DNA of 64,000 nt from Liquorilactobacillus mali (GCF_001437155.1 NZ_JQAR01000006.1:18550-82549), one strand, 5' to 3'; positions 1 to 9,624 are shown, counted from the first letter of the stretch. Translations and numbers: made by a program. The notes: a model not told the origin generated them from the sequence alone.

Positions 1-317
1 AGTCAAACTTCTGAGTCAAGTAGCGCTGCCAGCTCTCAAAGTACTGAGTCTGCTGCCACTTCTTCCGATGTAAGTTCTACTTCTAGTTCAGCGGATACCT
101 CTAGCTCCGATGCTAGTCAAACTTCTGAGTCAAGTAGCGCTGCCAGCTCTCAAAGTACTGAGTCTGCTGCCACTTCTTCCGATGTAAGTTCTACTTCTAG
201 TTCAGCGGATACCTCTAGCTCCGATGCTAGTCAAACTTCTGAGTCAAGTAGCGCTGCCAGCTCTCAAAGTACTGAGTCTGCTGCCACTTCTTCCAGTGTA
301 AGTTCTACTTCTAGTTC
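1..317 (+). repeat. 114-bp in-frame tandem repeat in the wall hydrolase gene
   Basis: Units begin at 1, 115 and 229. The first two are identical over 114 bp (38 codons). The third matches for 66 bases, has two changes, and loses similarity after about 317. Each unit encodes a Ser/Thr/Ala-rich segment beginning [11 protein letters not shown]. The array runs off the left edge, so the copy number is unknown. Confidence 0.95.
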
Positions 318-2115
318 TGCCGCGACTAAAGCTTCTGAAACAACTAGCACTTCTAGTACAACCAGTACGACAGGAACGTTAACAGAAAGTGAGCTTGAAG
401 CAGCGATTGAAAAAATTCAGGCTTCCAATACCTCTACTTACAGCTCAAAAGTCTCTTCTTTCCTTAACGAAATCATTTCTGGTGCAATTGAAGGATGGAT
501 TAAATATAAGATACTTCCGTCGGTAACTGCAGCCCAAGCAATTCTCGAAAGTAGCTGGGGAACATCATCATTAGCTAGTACATACCACAACTTATTTGGT
601 ATCAAAGCTGGTAGTTCTTGGACTGGAACAACAGTAACGCTGAAAACTTCTGAATATTACAGTGGCTCTTATCATACGGTGTATGCCGAATTTCGTGTAT
701 ACGATAGCGACAATGACAGTATAACTGACCATTCTGAATTATTAGCAAGTAGCTCCAGATACAGTAACTTAGTTGGAGAGACCGATGCAGATACCGTTGC
801 AACATTGATTTATGAAGATGGATATGCAACTGATGTTGACTATACCTCAAAGCTTGAAGAACTAATAGAGGAATATAACTTGACCGCTTGGGATGAATTG
901 GCATTCGAATACAGTGGAACAACAACTTCTTCATCCAGTTCATCTACTTCTACGCCATCTGCGTCTAGTTCCAGTTCAGCGACTACCTATACTGTCAAAT
1001 CGGGAGATACCTTGTCTTCCATTGCTAAAACTTACAGCACTACTGTTAGTGCACTCGCTTCCTTGAACAGCATTTCTAACACGAATCTGATCTATGTGGG
1101 GCAGGTCTTGAAACTAAAGAGTAGTTCTAGTTCAACGACTTCTTCGTCAACTAGTTCGGCATCTACTTATACTGTTAAATCAGGTGATACCTTGTCCGCC
1201 ATTGCTAAAACTTACAGCACTACTGTTAGTGCGCTCGCTTCCTTGAACAGCATTTCTAACACTAGTCTGATTTATGTTGGACAAGTCTTAAAATTAAACA
1301 GTAGTTCTAGTTCAACAACATCCAGTTCTAGTTCAACGACTTCCTCGGCAACTAGCTCGGCATCTACTTACACCGTTAAGTCAGGTGATACCTTGTCCGC
1401 CATTGCTAAAACTTACGGAACCACCGTTAGTGCGCTCGCTTCCTTGAACAGCATTTCTAACACTAGTCTGATTTACGTCGGGCAAGTCTTAAAACTAAAC
1501 AGTAGTTCTAGTTCAGCAACATCCAGTTCTAGTTCAACGACTTCCTCGGCAACTAGCTTGGCATCAACTTACACCGTTAAGTCAGGTGATACCTTGTCCG
1601 CCATTGCTAAAGCTTATGGCACTACTGTTAGCACTATTGCTTCCTTGAACAGCATTTCTAACACTAGTCTGATTTACGTTGGGCAAGTCTTAAAACTAAA
1701 CAGTAGTTCTAGTTCAGCATCGTCGTCCGGTTCTAGTTCAACGACTTCTTCGGCAACTAGTTCTAGTTCTTCGGCAACCTACACAATAAAATCAGGTGAT
1801 ACCTTATCCAGTATTGCCAAAACTTACGGCACTACCGTTAGTGCTCTTGCTTCTTTGAACAGCATTTCTAATACTAGTCTGATTTATGTTGGACAAGTCT
1901 TAAAACTGAGCAGTAGTTCAACAGCAACATCATCCAGCGCTAGCTCGTCTTCTTCGTCAACTAGTTCCGGTTCAGCGTCAACTTACACTGTTAAATCGGG
2001 TGATACTCTGTCTGCTATCGCTAAAGCATATGGTACTACTGTTAGCAAGCTGGCTTCTTTGAACAGCATTTCCAACACTAGCCTAATTTATGTTGGACAA
2101 ACATTAAAAATATAG
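1..2115 (+). CDS. Secreted GH73 glucosaminidase with serine-rich repeats and six LysM domains (5' end outside window)
   Basis: Peptidoglycan hydrolase/autolysin of the glycosyl hydrolase 73 family, expected to be exported and held on the wall by LysM domains. The reading frame is open from base 1, so the start and any signal peptide lie left of the window. In order: a Ser/Thr/Ala-rich stretch built of 38-residue repeats (to about base 400), a GH73 domain (about 480-930) with the family signature ILESSWG (catalytic Glu at 547-549) and [10 protein letters not shown], then six LysM domains (about 985-2112), each with [10 protein letters not shown] and a VGQVLKL end, separated by Ser/Thr linkers. 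An internal ATG at 679 is not the start because it falls inside GH73. The Ser-rich part may be glycosylated (inference). A terminator follows the stop. Confidence 0.93.
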   Translation, partial: SQTSESSSAASSQSTESAATSSDVSSTSSSADTSSSDASQTSESSSAASSQSTESAATSSDVSSTSSSADTSSSDASQTSESSSAASSQSTESAATSSSVSSTSSSAATKASETTSTSSTTSTTGTLTESELEAAIEKIQASNTSTYSSKVSSFLNEIISGAIEGWIKYKILPSVTAAQAILESSWGTSSLASTYHNLFGIKAGSSWTGTTVTLKTSEYYSGSYHTVYAEFRVYDSDNDSITDHSELLASSSRYSNLVGETDADTVATLIYEDGYATDVDYTSKLEELIEEYNLTAWDELAFEYSGTTTSSSSSSTSTPSASSSSSATTYTVKSGDTLSSIAKTYSTTVSALASLNSISNTNLIYVGQVLKLKSSSSSTTSSSTSSASTYTVKSGDTLSAIAKTYSTTVSALASLNSISNTSLIYVGQVLKLNSSSSSTTSSSSSTTSSATSSASTYTVKSGDTLSAIAKTYGTTVSALASLNSISNTSLIYVGQVLKLNSSSSSATSSSSSTTSSATSLASTYTVKSGDTLSAIAKAYGTTVSTIASLNSISNTSLIYVGQVLKLNSSSSSASSSGSSSTTSSATSSSSSATYTIKSGDTLSSIAKTYGTTVSALASLNSISNTSLIYVGQVLKLSSSSTATSSSASSSSSSTSSGSASTYTVKSGDTLSAIAKAYGTTVSKLASLNSISNTSLIYVGQTLKI

Positions 2116-2155
2116 CTACTGTCTTTTAAAACTACAAAGAATAACAAAAATGAAG

Positions 2156-2189
2156 CTGAATCAAGAATAATATTTTGATTCAGTTTTTT
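2156..2189 (+). terminator. Rho-independent terminator after the GH73/LysM gene
   Basis: CTGAATCAA pairs with TTGATTCAG around a 10-nt loop and is followed directly by six T residues. It lies 40 bases after the stop codon. Confidence 0.85.
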
Positions 2190-2267
2190 GTCGATTACAT
2201 ATATATTCACTATGTAATTTGATAAACGACATTTTTACTCAATAGTATCGATAAATTGATTTTAAAA

Positions 2268-2296
2268 TTAATTTTTATGCATTTAGGTGCTATAAT
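2268..2296 (+). promoter_or_regulatory. Candidate sigma-A promoter for the M20 deacylase
   Basis: A perfect TATAAT at 2291-2296 preceded by TGC lies 38 bases before the start codon. The -35 at 17-bp spacing is only TTAATT, so the call rests on the -10 box. Confidence 0.45.
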
Positions 2297-2334
2297 ACTA
2301 TCATACAAATATGAAGAATGACTGGTGATTAAAA

Positions 2335-3495
2335 ATGGATAAAAAAGCAAAAATTGAAATTTTAAAAAAAATTTTGGCAATTGAGTCAGTTAATGATAAT
2401 GAGACAGAGGTGGCCGATTATATTGCATCACTTTTTGCTAACTATTCGACTGCAAAGATCGAAAAAGTTTCTTACGCTCCTCACCGTGATAATTTGGTAA
2501 TAACTATTGGCAATTCTGGACCCATCTTGGGATATTCTGGACATATGGATGTTGTTGCACCTGGCAATCTAACTGACTGGTCAACTGCACCTTTCGAACC
2601 AACAATCAAGAACAATTGTGTTTTTGGACGTGGTGCTGCTGACATGAAAGGTGGCTTAGCAGCTTTGGTTGTTGCATTGCTTGAATTACTCGAAAAAAAG
2701 AGCGAACTTCCTGGCCAAATTCGACTTCTAGCAACAGTCGGTGAAGAAACTGGCGAGTATGGCGCTGCTCAGCTAACCAAGCTGGGCTATGCAGATAAAT
2801 TAGCCGGGTTATTAATCGCAGAACCAACTGATAACATGCAAAGAATTGTTTATACAGCCCGCGGGGTGATTGATTACAAAGTAACTTCCAAAGGGAAATC
2901 TGCTCATAGCGCTCGCCCACAATATGGAATCAATGCAATCGATAACTTAGTTGAGTTCTACAAACTTGCAAAAGCTCGTTTGGCTAAATTTACTGCAACA
3001 GATGAAGTTCTTGGTGGTGTTACCCACAATATTACGTTTATCCACGGTGGCGAACAGGTTAACAATATTCCTTCCTACGCAGAACTTTTGGGAAATATCC
3101 GTACGATTCCTCAATATCCGAACAAATTATTTTATGCAGAACTTGAGCAAATTATTGCCGAACTAAATAAACAGAAGGGCTTTAGTCTCGCAATCACATA
3201 TAGTTTTCCTGAAGAAGCCATTCCCGGTAGTCCTGACTCACCGATAATTCAAATTGCTAAGAAGGTTCATTCAAAATATTGGGAAAAACCAGCAGCAATT
3301 ACTGGTAGTTTAGGCGCTAATGATGGTGCAGAGTTCTTGCAGGCAAAAGGTTCATTCAACAGTATCGTTATAGGACCAGGTTCCAATACTTCACATCAAA
3401 GCAACGAGTACGTTGCTATTGATTCTTACCTAAAAGCAATTGATTTTTATCAAGATTTCGCAATAACTTTTTTGAGTGCACAATCAGCAAAATAA
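2335..3495 (+). CDS. M20 family ArgE/DapE-type deacylase
   Basis: Zinc-dependent amidohydrolase of the ArgE/DapE/ACY1 (M20) family, 386 aa, cytosolic. Seen: the first metal motif in GYSGHMDVVAPG, the bridging Asp in GRGAADMKGG, the catalytic/metal pair in GEETGEYG, the dimerisation-domain Glu in IAEPTDN, and the C-terminal metal His in SNTSHQSNEY. The full length suggests an active enzyme. Lactobacilli often annotate this family as succinyl-diaminopimelate desuccinylase (dapE), but substrates range from succinyl-DAP to acetyl-ornithine and dipeptides, and no lysine or arginine genes are adjacent, so the substrate is open. The ATG is preceded by a weak GGTGA ribosome site. It stands alone between two terminator-like structures. 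Confidence 0.88.
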   Translation: MDKKAKIEILKKILAIESVNDNETEVADYIASLFANYSTAKIEKVSYAPHRDNLVITIGNSGPILGYSGHMDVVAPGNLTDWSTAPFEPTIKNNCVFGRGAADMKGGLAALVVALLELLEKKSELPGQIRLLATVGEETGEYGAAQLTKLGYADKLAGLLIAEPTDNMQRIVYTARGVIDYKVTSKGKSAHSARPQYGINAIDNLVEFYKLAKARLAKFTATDEVLGGVTHNITFIHGGEQVNNIPSYAELLGNIRTIPQYPNKLFYAELEQIIAELNKQKGFSLAITYSFPEEAIPGSPDSPIIQIAKKVHSKYWEKPAAITGSLGANDGAEFLQAKGSFNSIVIGPGSNTSHQSNEYVAIDSYLKAIDFYQDFAITFLSAQSAK

Positions 3496-3514
3496 CTAGG
3501 CATTTATTTTGTTT

Positions 3515-3581
3515 AAGACCTCCCGCTGCGATATGGTTATATTAACTAGTAACTGTCTGTTTAAAGCGAGGAGGTCTTTTT
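3515..3581 (+). promoter_or_regulatory. Long inverted repeat covering the ribosome-binding site of the next gene
   Basis: Left arm 3515-3527 (AAGACCTCCCGCT) pairs with 3565-3578 (AGCGAGGAGGTCTT) through 13 base pairs with one bulged A. The right arm contains the AGGAGG ribosome site of the oxidoreductase whose ATG is at 3582, and the T-run 3577-3581 ends just before it. It can act as a terminator for the upstream gene or hide the ribosome site. A TATATT at 3538-3543 inside the 37-nt loop could be a -10 box; a transcript from there would lack the left arm. Confidence 0.55.
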
Positions 3582-4919
3582 ATGTCCACAAATTCTTATG
3601 ACTACGATGTCTTATATCTTGGAAGTGGTCATGGTACATTCGATGGTGCAATTCCACTAGCTGCACAAGGTGTCAAAGTTGCTGTTGTTGAAAGCGGATT
3701 GGTTGGTGGTACTTGTCCTAACCGAGGGTGCAATGCAAAAATCACACTTGAAGCTCCCGCTGCACTCGCTAATCAGGTAAGTGAGATGCAAGGGCTTGTC
3801 AATCCATCTTTAACGCTGAATTGGCAAAATACAGTTGCACACAAGCATGAAGTAATCGATGCTCTTCCTGAATTTATCGCTGATTTAATGAAAAATAACG
3901 GGATTACCCTGATTAAAGGTCGCGGACATTTTATCGATTCTCACACTATTATAGTGAATGGAAAGAAAATCTCTGCAGAAAAATTTGTGATTGCTACTGG
4001 CATGCATCCGCATCAACTTGATTTACCAGGTCGTCAAATTGTAAATAACAGCAATGCCTTTATGAATTTAAAAAAGTTGCCTAAGCGTATCGCTATTATT
4101 GGTGCGGGATACATTGGAATGGAATTTGCTTCAATCGCATCTGCATTTGGCTCTCAAGTCACAGTTATTATGCGTGCAGATAAAGCATTAAGAAGATTTC
4201 ATCAACCTTTTGTAGAAAAAATAATTACCAAACTCAGTGATGCTGGCGTAGGTTTTATCAAAAATGCAAACATTAACTCATTTTCAGATGACTTTGGTAA
4301 TAAAACCATTCATTACAATGATACGGAAAAAATCGAAGCTGATTGGATTTTAGATGCAACTGGGCGCATTCCCAACACAACAAGTCTTGGTCTAGAAGAA
4401 ATTGGAGTGGACTATGACAAGGATGGAATTATTGTAAACGACTACTTACAAACAACTATTCCCCATATTTATGCGAGCGGTGATGTTATAAAGAAGAATC
4501 AGCCCAAGCTAACTCCTACTGCTATTTTCGAATCACTTTATCTGATGAAGACCTTCACCGGTGCAACAAAACAACCGATTGTCTATCCGGCAATTCCTTC
4601 AACCGTTTTCACTACCCCTAGAATTGCAAGAATTGGTATTACACCGGAAGAAGCGGCCGAGGATGATAATTTAACTGTTTCAACGAACAATGTTTTAGAT
4701 AATTGGTATCGTAATGTTGAAAAAGAAACATTTGGTGAAAATAAATTAATCTACACCAAGTCTCACCAGCTTGTGGGTGCGACAGAAATAAGTAATCATG
4801 CTGAGGATGTTATTAACACTCTGTTACCGGCAATTGAACTAAAGCTAACCCCTGAACAAGTTGAAAGAATTATCCATATTTTCCCAACAATCGGATCGGC
4901 TGCTTGGGAGAATTTATAG
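3582..4919 (+). CDS. FAD-dependent pyridine nucleotide-disulfide oxidoreductase
   Basis: Class I flavoprotein disulfide reductase fold, 445 aa (usual 440-470). The N-terminus has an FAD-binding GSGHGTFDGA variant. Next comes the redox-active disulfide in GGTCPNRGCNAK, an NAD(P)-binding site IIGAGYIGMEFAS at about residue 165, and the second FAD motif IYASGDV. The dimerisation domain ends IIHIFPTIGSAAWEN. In glutathione reductase and lipoamide dehydrogenase this place reads H-P-T with a nearby Glu, forming the catalytic acid/base. Here the His is Phe and the Glu is not evident. The nucleotide sites and disulfide suggest a disulfide-linked or quinone/NADH oxidase-like activity, but substrate cannot be assigned. 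The start is fixed by AGGAGG seven bases upstream, within a long hairpin. Confidence 0.85.
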   Translation: MSTNSYDYDVLYLGSGHGTFDGAIPLAAQGVKVAVVESGLVGGTCPNRGCNAKITLEAPAALANQVSEMQGLVNPSLTLNWQNTVAHKHEVIDALPEFIADLMKNNGITLIKGRGHFIDSHTIIVNGKKISAEKFVIATGMHPHQLDLPGRQIVNNSNAFMNLKKLPKRIAIIGAGYIGMEFASIASAFGSQVTVIMRADKALRRFHQPFVEKIITKLSDAGVGFIKNANINSFSDDFGNKTIHYNDTEKIEADWILDATGRIPNTTSLGLEEIGVDYDKDGIIVNDYLQTTIPHIYASGDVIKKNQPKLTPTAIFESLYLMKTFTGATKQPIVYPAIPSTVFTTPRIARIGITPEEAAEDDNLTVSTNNVLDNWYRNVEKETFGENKLIYTKSHQLVGATEISNHAEDVINTLLPAIELKLTPEQVERIIHIFPTIGSAAWENL

Positions 4920-5020
4920 GTATAAACCACTAATAGTTGTTATGCCTCACTAATTGTATGAGTTGTATGAGTGATTGAAGACTAACTGGAAAACTCAACT
5001 TATGAAACATATCCATATAT

Positions 5021-5073
5021 AAGAAATAAGATTCAGGTCAAGAAATTACATTTTGACCTGAATCTTATTTCTT
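5021..5073. terminator. Perfect 21-bp inverted repeat, likely terminator
   Basis: Bases 5021-5041 and 5053-5073 are exact reverse complements around an 11-nt loop. It lies 102 bases after the oxidoreductase stop. The A/T-rich ends (AAGAAATAAG / CTTATTTCTT) resemble a terminator, though there is no clean T-run. Confidence 0.65.
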
Positions 5074-5110
5074 ATTCTCTCGGAAAAGAATTATTTCTTT
5101 AAATAATTAC

Positions 5111-5139
5111 TTCACTAATTTTGAATCCAAAGATATAAT
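5111..5139 (+). promoter_or_regulatory. Sigma-A promoter for the small membrane protein
   Basis: TTCACT (5111-5116), a 17-bp spacer and TATAAT (5134-5139) stand 28 bases before the start codon at 5168, with a strong AAGGGGGAG ribosome site in between. Confidence 0.6.
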
Positions 5140-5167
5140 ATAGAATAGGTTAAAGGGGGAGTTATAA

Positions 5168-5536
5168 ATGAAAAACAATAGAAAAAAAGTAACATTTGAT
5201 TGGAAATATGGCCTTTATGCTAATATATACTTTCTGGCTTTTGTTCCTATGCTACTTTTTTTTAAAAATTCAATTTCCCTAGCCCTGGCTATATCTATAA
5301 TTCTAATTTTATTTTTACTCATCTTTTTTCATCTGTTCGAGAAAAAACATGATGCCTACAAATCAAAAAATCGTGATTATTTTAAATCCGCATATATTAC
5401 CTGCTCAGTTTTCTTCGCTGTCGGTGAATTAATTCTCATCTTTAATTACCAAACTTCTCAGAATTTATTACTATTATTTATTTATGGTATTTTTTGGGTC
5501 TTTATCAGAGATGGATTCTCCTCTGAAAAATTATAG
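5168..5536 (+). CDS. Small four-helix membrane protein, unknown function
   Basis: 122 aa with a basic N-terminus (MKNNRKKVTF) and four hydrophobic segments at about residues 15-34, 37-58, 75-93 and 98-115. The second and third are separated by a charged loop rich in Lys and Asp. No family recognised. Supported as a real gene by a good promoter, a strong ribosome site seven bases before the ATG and hydrophobicity typical of an integral membrane protein. Its 3' end overlaps the convergent pyruvyltransferase gene by six bases. Confidence 0.7.
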   Translation: MKNNRKKVTFDWKYGLYANIYFLAFVPMLLFFKNSISLALAISIILILFLLIFFHLFEKKHDAYKSKNRDYFKSAYITCSVFFAVGELILIFNYQTSQNLLLLFIYGIFWVFIRDGFSSEKL

Positions 5537-6556
5537 ATCATACTTATTTGAATTTAACTGTATTACATGTCTTAGTTGATTGAAATCATCCTTAATATCG
5601 TATTCATGTGTTTGAACTTGCATAAGCTCATTGATTTGCTGTTGAATCCTCTCCAGATCGTCCTCATCAGTATAGCTTACCCAATTAATATGCTCTAACC
5701 AATCAAAATAAGCGTGTTTCCCTTTACCATAACTATTTCCAAACAATAAGCAAGGCGTACCTGTCAATACAGAGAATACCATTGCATGCCACCTATCGGT
5801 CACAATAATCTCTTGTTTTGCGAAGAGTTCCAACTCCTGTTTGAACAATTTTTCGCGATTAATCGGAGTAATTCGCTTGACCGTGTCAAGAACTGTGTCT
5901 GTTTCGTCTACGCTATGATTCTCACTCAACATATTTTTTATTCCATCAACAGTTTCTTGCTTCACAATTTTTTCGCTGTCATGCCGCAACACGATCAGTG
6001 CACTCGACCTCTCAACCTCATGTTTCACAGGTTTCATATACAAAACCATATCAGGTGTAAACAAGACCTTATTTTTAAAAGTTGTCTGCATCCGATGATA
6101 GCTCTGTGCATCCCGTGCAATTAGAAAAAGATGCGGATTCTTTGCATAGGCTTCTTGACTCAGCTTTTCTTCAGCCTTACCATGTTCGTTATCTTCAAAA
6201 TGCATTGATTGTGGAAATGAAATTGTCAGATTATCAACAAATGTTGAAAATACTTTGCGACGAGCCTCTTCATGGTCAGTATACAAGCTGCCCATATTCC
6301 CTCCGCCAACAAATGAAACAATGTCACCTGGTCTAATAGCCTTTTTGACTATTTCAATTCCCTCATCATTATCATCTTCCAGAATCTCAATGAATTGATA
6401 TTCTGGAAACTCATGTTCAATATACTTTTTTTGGGCCAAAGACACCGCTTGATCACCCAAATTAGTATATGTAGGTACACCAAAAGAGTAAAATTTTGGC
6501 AAATCATTTGCGGGCAATTCATGAGTTACTTCATCTTTAATGTAGAATTCAACCAT
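5531..6556 (-). CDS. Polysaccharide pyruvyl transferase family protein
   Basis: 341 aa protein of the PS_pyruv_trans family (EpsI/EpsO/CsaB-like), which moves pyruvate from PEP to a sugar of a surface polymer. Seen: the N-terminal glycine-rich site YTNLGDQAV, the central GGGNMGSLY, FPQSMHF, and the C-terminal TDRWHAMVFSVLTGTP, all typical of the family. The start is supported by GGAG six bases upstream. It lies 34 bases after an MFS sugar porter gene on the same strand, so they may be co-transcribed. No exopolysaccharide cluster is in the window, so the acceptor is unknown. It could decorate a wall glycan encoded elsewhere. Confidence 0.88.
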   Translation of the reverse strand: MVEFYIKDEVTHELPANDLPKFYSFGVPTYTNLGDQAVSLAQKKYIEHEFPEYQFIEILEDDNDEGIEIVKKAIRPGDIVSFVGGGNMGSLYTDHEEARRKVFSTFVDNLTISFPQSMHFEDNEHGKAEEKLSQEAYAKNPHLFLIARDAQSYHRMQTTFKNKVLFTPDMVLYMKPVKHEVERSSALIVLRHDSEKIVKQETVDGIKNMLSENHSVDETDTVLDTVKRITPINREKLFKQELELFAKQEIIVTDRWHAMVFSVLTGTPCLLFGNSYGKGKHAYFDWLEHINWVSYTDEDDLERIQQQINELMQVQTHEYDIKDDFNQLRHVIQLNSNKYDL

Positions 6557-6590
6557 AATATCTCCTACTTTCTTTATCTACTGATACTAA

Positions 6591-7967
6591 CTATTTTAAT
6601 TCCATACCTGCCTTGTATGCTTTTCGTAATTTGTTATTTTTTAAAACAAGCGTTGAAAAAACAATACTTATACTATTTGTGATTGCAAATGCAAAGAAGG
6701 CCGTTGCAGTCCCAACAACAGATATAAGAACTGGGAAAATCAGACTAATCACAAAATTAGAAAGCCATACTGTCGCCGTAGAAACGGACATTAGTCGTGC
6801 TTTAATCCTATTTGGAAAAATCTCAGTCAAAATTAACCATGTAACCGGACTGACAATTCCTTGATGGCACGCAAGAAAGAGTGCCAAGAATACCAGAACC
6901 AAAACATTAGTAACCATCTGTGAAAATAATGCAGTTTTCATAGTCATTCCAAGTAAAAATAAGAATAAAACGTTACCTATCAAACCTACTACAAGCATCT
7001 TTCTGTGATTATACCTGTCAATCAATCTTGTGCCTGCAAGACTTGCGATAAGTGAAACAAAACCAATTAAAATATTGGCATATAAAGAATCACCTTGCCC
7101 CATTCCTACCTTTTCCATCAATATGGTACCGTAATACATCACCGCGTTAACACCTGAGATTTGCTGAATTAAAGCAATCAACATTCCGCAAACCAGCAGA
7201 TAACATAGACTCTTATTCTTTAAAATATTTTTCCATGAAACTTCGGTCTCCTCTTCCTCTACAGAATTTTCCTTTAACTTATTGTAAGCTAGTTTGTTAA
7301 AGCCTAATTTCTTAAAAATACCCTTGGCCTTTTTATACTGTTTCTCAGCCATAATCCAAATTGGACTATTAGCAATTTTGAATGATCCAATCCATAGAAT
7401 TACTGCAGGGATACTTGCTGAAAAAATCATTACTCGCCAGATAGGAGACCAATCTCCCCAAACATTTCCTAAAATCGCATTAACAACAAAAGCAACGAGC
7501 TGACCTAGAACAATTGCAATAGCATTTTTATTAACGTTGACCGTCCTGACGGCTCTGGGAGAAATCTCTGCCAAATACATTGGCGAAATGCCTGATGCTG
7601 CACCAACCGCAACACCCAGAATAAATCTAAAAGATGCCATCAACCAAAAATTTATTGCAAACGCACATAAAATCGTAGAAATCGTAAATACGATGGCAAT
7701 AAGTCTTAATGTTCGCCGACGCCCGATATGATCGGCAACTCGGCCGCATCCTAACGCTCCAATGCAAGCTCCCAGAATCAATGAACTTGAAACTACACCT
7801 TGTAATGTTGGGTTTAGATTAAGCTCAGTTGACTTACTCATAAATGCTAAAGCTCCATTAATAACTCCCGTATCATATCCAAATAAAAAGCCTCCCAGCG
7901 AAATAACATACACACAATATTTCAAAAAACTGGTTTGACTCTTATCTTGGTTGTCACTATCCATCAA
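6591..7967 (-). CDS. MFS sugar porter (SP family, IolT/AraE-like)
   Basis: Proton-coupled sugar or polyol symporter of the major facilitator sugar-porter family, 458 aa, twelve predicted membrane helices. Signature motifs: GRVADHIGRRR between helices 2 and 3, PMYLAEISPRAVR after helix 4, the helix-7 substrate motif LIQQISGVNAVMYYG, RLIDRYNHRK after helix 8 and LTEIFPNRIKAR after helix 10. The nearby dehydrogenases of the inositol dehydrogenase family make an inositol-like substrate plausible (inference). Two adjacent ATG codons can start it; GGAGAGG lies nine bases before the first. Codes toward the pyruvyltransferase gene. Confidence 0.92.
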   Translation of the reverse strand: MMDSDNQDKSQTSFLKYCVYVISLGGFLFGYDTGVINGALAFMSKSTELNLNPTLQGVVSSSLILGACIGALGCGRVADHIGRRRTLRLIAIVFTISTILCAFAINFWLMASFRFILGVAVGAASGISPMYLAEISPRAVRTVNVNKNAIAIVLGQLVAFVVNAILGNVWGDWSPIWRVMIFSASIPAVILWIGSFKIANSPIWIMAEKQYKKAKGIFKKLGFNKLAYNKLKENSVEEEETEVSWKNILKNKSLCYLLVCGMLIALIQQISGVNAVMYYGTILMEKVGMGQGDSLYANILIGFVSLIASLAGTRLIDRYNHRKMLVVGLIGNVLFLFLLGMTMKTALFSQMVTNVLVLVFLALFLACHQGIVSPVTWLILTEIFPNRIKARLMSVSTATVWLSNFVISLIFPVLISVVGTATAFFAFAITNSISIVFSTLVLKNNKLRKAYKAGMELK

Positions 7968-8481
7968 TAATCGCCTCTCCGTTATAAACTCAATTACACA
8001 ACAATAAAATAAAAGTCTACTACTTTAATTCTAGGGCAAATAATTTTCTTTGTACACAATATTGAAATCCATCATATTTATATATAAAAAGTAAAAGACA
8101 TAATTCACCACTTTTTATCCCTCTTCTACTATTATTTGAGATGACTTTGATATATATGTATATTCTTATTAGCGAGATAAATATCATTAAAAGCTAAAAC
8201 ATGTAGTTGTTTCCAAACAAACAGCCCCCCTATCAATGAGACAGGAAGGCAAATTATTCAAGCTCGGTAAAAGTAATATAGCCCTAAAAATTTAGTTTTT
8301 ATTTACATAAAACCGCTTATTAGTTAACGAAGTAATTTGCTGCATTAATCAACAACATGTATCGTACCACTGATTACTTTTATTTTAAGTCTGGCTGCGA
8401 CGAAAAAAGATAATCAAAAATTTGAATCTACATTTACTGCTTGTAACGCTGTATGTTGCATTGTCGTTATCTTTAGTTTCG
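7968..8481. other. 514-base A/T-rich gap, no gene found
   Basis: No credible reading frame with a ribosome site on either strand. The end next to 8482 holds an imperfect inverted repeat: GACGAAAAAAGATAA at about 8399-8413 against TTATCTTTAGTTTCGTC at about 8467-8483, with a loop of about 55 nt. It overlaps the stop of the dehydrogenase and could act as its terminator. The rest presumably carries the promoter of the MFS porter, but no confident -35/-10 pair was seen. Confidence 0.5.
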
Positions 8482-9486
8482 TCATTTAAGTACTACAGGT
8501 TTGTGTGTGTTCAATGATTCTAGGCAAGCTTGTGCAATTTTAACAGCCTGAAGCCCATCGAATCCTGTTATCGCAGGTTCCTTGCGTTCAGTAACAGTCG
8601 CATAAAAAGCCTTAAGTTCATCAACATATGCTTGGGTATAACGTTCAATAAAAAAGACTGGAATTTTATCTACATGCCCACCTGTAGCATTATCAAGTTC
8701 GACATTACTTAAACGATCATTTTCAGAAAAAGCCTGTCCTTTGGAACCAAAAACTTCAGCTCTTTGATCATAGCCATAAATAGCTTGGCGGCTATTGTCG
8801 ATAACACCAAGAGCCCCGTTGGCAAATTTTAAAGTTACAATCGCAGTATCAATATCCCCAGCATCTCCAATTTTAGGATCAACTAAAACTGCTCCATTAG
8901 CAAAAACTTCGGTAACTTCACTGTTGCTCAGATACCTTACCATATCAAAATCATGAATCATCATATCACTAAACAGTCCACCGGAAATTTTAACATATTC
9001 AAGCGAAGGGGGTTCAGGATCCCTGGAAGAAACTTTTATGATTTGGGGATCTCCCAAAGATCCATTCGTGACATACTCGTGAATTTTATGGAAGTTGTGA
9101 TCAAATCGACGATTGAAACCAATTTGAAGAAAGACATTTTTCTCTTTTACTACTGCAAGTACTTTCTTTATTCTTTCTATTTCAGTATCAATTGGCTTTT
9201 CACACAAAATATGTTTACCATTTTCTGCAGCGGCCATTATGATCTCGGCATGTGTATCAGTTGAAGAAGCTATCAACACTGCCTCCACATCCTTATTAGT
9301 AAGAACATCTTGATAATTTTTTGTGAATACCGGAATCTGATATTTCTCAGCAATCTCTTCCAGATGATCATTATATGAATCCGCAATCGCTATCAATTCA
9401 AAGTATTCCCTTAAATTAGCAATATTCTCAATATGCATTTGTCCGATTCTACCTGTACCTATTACCGCAATTTTTATTTTTTTCAT
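8482..9486 (-). CDS. Gfo/Idh/MocA oxidoreductase, inositol 2-dehydrogenase-like
   Basis: NAD(P)-dependent dehydrogenase, 334 aa. The N-terminal Rossmann domain has GTGRIGQMH. The catalytic Lys is K97 in CEKP, as in B. subtilis IolG. The C-terminal sugar-binding domain carries D174 and H178 in the order Asp-x3-His (SDMMIHDFD). IGFNRRFD is typical of IolG-type members. Expected to oxidise a hydroxyl of an inositol or sugar derivative. It is the third of three related dehydrogenases read in the same direction, 138 bases after the second. No iolBCDE genes lie here, so a full inositol breakdown route is not shown. GAGG precedes the ATG. Confidence 0.88.
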   Translation of the reverse strand: MKKIKIAVIGTGRIGQMHIENIANLREYFELIAIADSYNDHLEEIAEKYQIPVFTKNYQDVLTNKDVEAVLIASSTDTHAEIIMAAAENGKHILCEKPIDTEIERIKKVLAVVKEKNVFLQIGFNRRFDHNFHKIHEYVTNGSLGDPQIIKVSSRDPEPPSLEYVKISGGLFSDMMIHDFDMVRYLSNSEVTEVFANGAVLVDPKIGDAGDIDTAIVTLKFANGALGVIDNSRQAIYGYDQRAEVFGSKGQAFSENDRLSNVELDNATGGHVDKIPVFFIERYTQAYVDELKAFYATVTERKEPAITGFDGLQAVKIAQACLESLNTHKPVVLK

Positions 9487-9624
9487 AACAATGGCCTCAC
9501 TTTTTACTTGCTAACAAGTCAGATTTGTTTTACTTTACACAATTGTTGAAACTTAAATAATGGTTCAATTACATGAAGAAAACCGGAGTATTGTTGTAAA
9601 TCTACAGCGAGTCCCCTCAAATCA

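Noticed and set aside
679-2115. ATG at 679 as the start of the LysM protein
   Set aside because: The same frame is open to base 1 and includes the N-terminal half of the GH73 domain, so 679 is internal.
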